64,000 bases of DNA from Dehalococcoidia bacterium (lineage in GTDB: Bacteria; Chloroflexota; Dehalococcoidia; Lucifugimonadales; UBA826). The stretch is from NCBI GenBank assembly GCA_029936675.1, contig JAPYSB010000006.1, positions 1-64,000 on the forward strand, given 5' to 3'. A program made the translations under genes and the position numbers. This document shows, one piece after another, positions 63,395 to 64,000 of this stretch. The notes under the pieces were generated by a model. The model ran no database searches, was not told the origin of the DNA, and was given only the letters and a program-made list of their open reading frames with translations. Position 1 is the first letter of the stretch, and each line of letters opens with the position of its first letter.

Positions 63395-64000
63395 TTAGAT
63401 ATCGGCTATGGTAGCCTTGCTCTTGTGAGAACCGTATATGTGCCATAGGATAAGTGCCCCGACACCCCTAAAGGGTCTCCACGGTTCACCCATGGTTTCC
63501 ATGGTTTTCACATCTGGTCTCATATCAAGAGATTTAAGTATTTTCATTCCTTCCTGAAGTGCTATATCAGCTACTGGCCAAGCATCTAAGTCGGCAAGGG
63601 CAAAAAGCCTATAATTGTCTGCCGTCCAAGCACCGACACCCCTAATCTTCACGAGTCTTTTTTGCACAGACTCCCCACTCATTTCAGGAAATGATTTTAG
63701 ATCTAATTCCCCAGTGGTGATTTCCTTGGCGATCCCAATGATATATTCAGCTTTCCTGTGAGATAACCCCAATGGCATCATATCGTCTGGTTCCAGTTTG
63801 GATATAACTTGTTCTGTCGAGACCTCGGCCTCTTTCATACGCTTCCATACGCTCGTTGCGGCAGCTCTTGAAATTTGCTGACCCACGATTGACCTCACCA
63901 ATGTTTGGAAGGTAGCAGGTAAGGAGCGATCGGGCGGGGGACCATATGTTTCAAGGGCCAGTTCGACGTCCTTATCCAAATTGGATATGGCCTTTAAAGC
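63395..64000 (-). CDS. DNA-3-methyladenine glycosylase, AlkA-like HhH-GPD (5' end outside window)
   Basis: The frame stays open to the window edge; the first in-window candidate start is a TTG at 63979, but upstream residues (ALKAISN) look like normal family sequence, so the start is probably beyond 64000. The protein shows LVRSIVGQQISRAAA, the helix-hairpin-helix VKIRGVGAWTADNY and the catalytic Asp in WPVADIALQEG. Such enzymes excise alkylated bases. It lies 16 bases upstream of the MFS gene on the same strand. Confidence 0.88.
   Translation of the reverse strand, partial: ALKAISNLDKDVELALETYGPPPDRSLPATFQTLVRSIVGQQISRAAATSVWKRMKEAEVSTEQVISKLEPDDMMPLGLSHRKAEYIIGIAKEITTGELDLKSFPEMSGESVQKRLVKIRGVGAWTADNYRLFALADLDAWPVADIALQEGMKILKSLDMRPDVKTMETMGEPWRPFRGVGALILWHIYGSHKSKATIADI

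Overview
The window is a 64 kb stretch of a bacterial chromosome, AT-rich (I estimate about 42-43% GC by eye), with densely packed genes and many TTG/GTG starts. Gene content points to a free-living, aerobic or facultative heterotroph. The best guess is Chloroflexota near the Dehalococcoidia/SAR202 lineage. The hints are a 23S rRNA gene without an adjacent 16S gene, a DUF951 protein, several luciferase-like flavin or F420 oxidoreductases, a UPF0182 protein, an inositol-phospholipid cluster, and many transporters and amidohydrolases. This is inference; no taxonomic search was possible. No insertion sequence, prophage or CRISPR array is visible.

Layout. 1-1.2 kb: 5' part of a 23S rRNA on the minus strand with its own promoter, preceded by a possible small RNA that ends in an intrinsic terminator. 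1.5-7.7 kb: membrane protein, flavin monooxygenase, PIG-L deacetylase, CoaE, epimerase and an orphan molybdenum hydroxylase subunit. 7.8-15.3 kb: arginine operon argJ-argB-(UPF0182)-argD-argG behind a promoter and a strong hairpin. 15.3-18.7 kb: acyl-CoA dehydrogenase, MaoC dehydratase, pyrF, DUF951 and DUF151. 18.7-25.7 kb: complete F1Fo ATP synthase operon with a His-rich insert in subunit a and a short epsilon. 25.7-33 kb: Rex, citrate synthase, MidA-like and TrmI methyltransferases, a selenocysteine peroxiredoxin and an F420-type oxidoreductase. 33-47.5 kb: a frameshifted PPOX gene, TypA, tRNA-Thr(CGU), GDPD, glutaryl-CoA dehydrogenase, transporters, a hydrolase and a degenerate-site PfkB kinase. 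47.7-52.8 kb: inositol-phosphate synthase, glycosyltransferase, CDP-alcohol phosphatidyltransferase, a selenocysteine protein disulfide oxidoreductase and a metallopeptidase. 53.6-59.9 kb: HflK/HflC-like, YbeY, DnaX, YbaB, RecR, RecO. 60-64 kb: PHP pseudogene, amidohydrolase, MFS transporter and a partial DNA glycosylase.

The main discovery is two genes in which an in-frame TGA sits exactly at a catalytic cysteine. One is a two-domain PDO/glutaredoxin-like protein with a U-P-H-C site (TGA 51102-51104). The other is a peroxiredoxin with an FTGGU peroxidatic site (TGA at 30509-30511, minus strand). Conventional ORF calling truncates both. Each has a stem-loop at bacterial-SECIS distance downstream of the TGA. 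Together they imply a selenocysteine-based thiol/peroxide defence in this organism. No selA, selB, selC or selD is visible here.

Two genes look decayed: a PPOX-family gene with two frameshifts (33060-33453) and a CehA/McbA-like PHP gene with an internal deletion (60346-60953). Several operon leaders (argJ, atp, citrate synthase, 23S) contain dyads or hairpins close to recognisable promoters.
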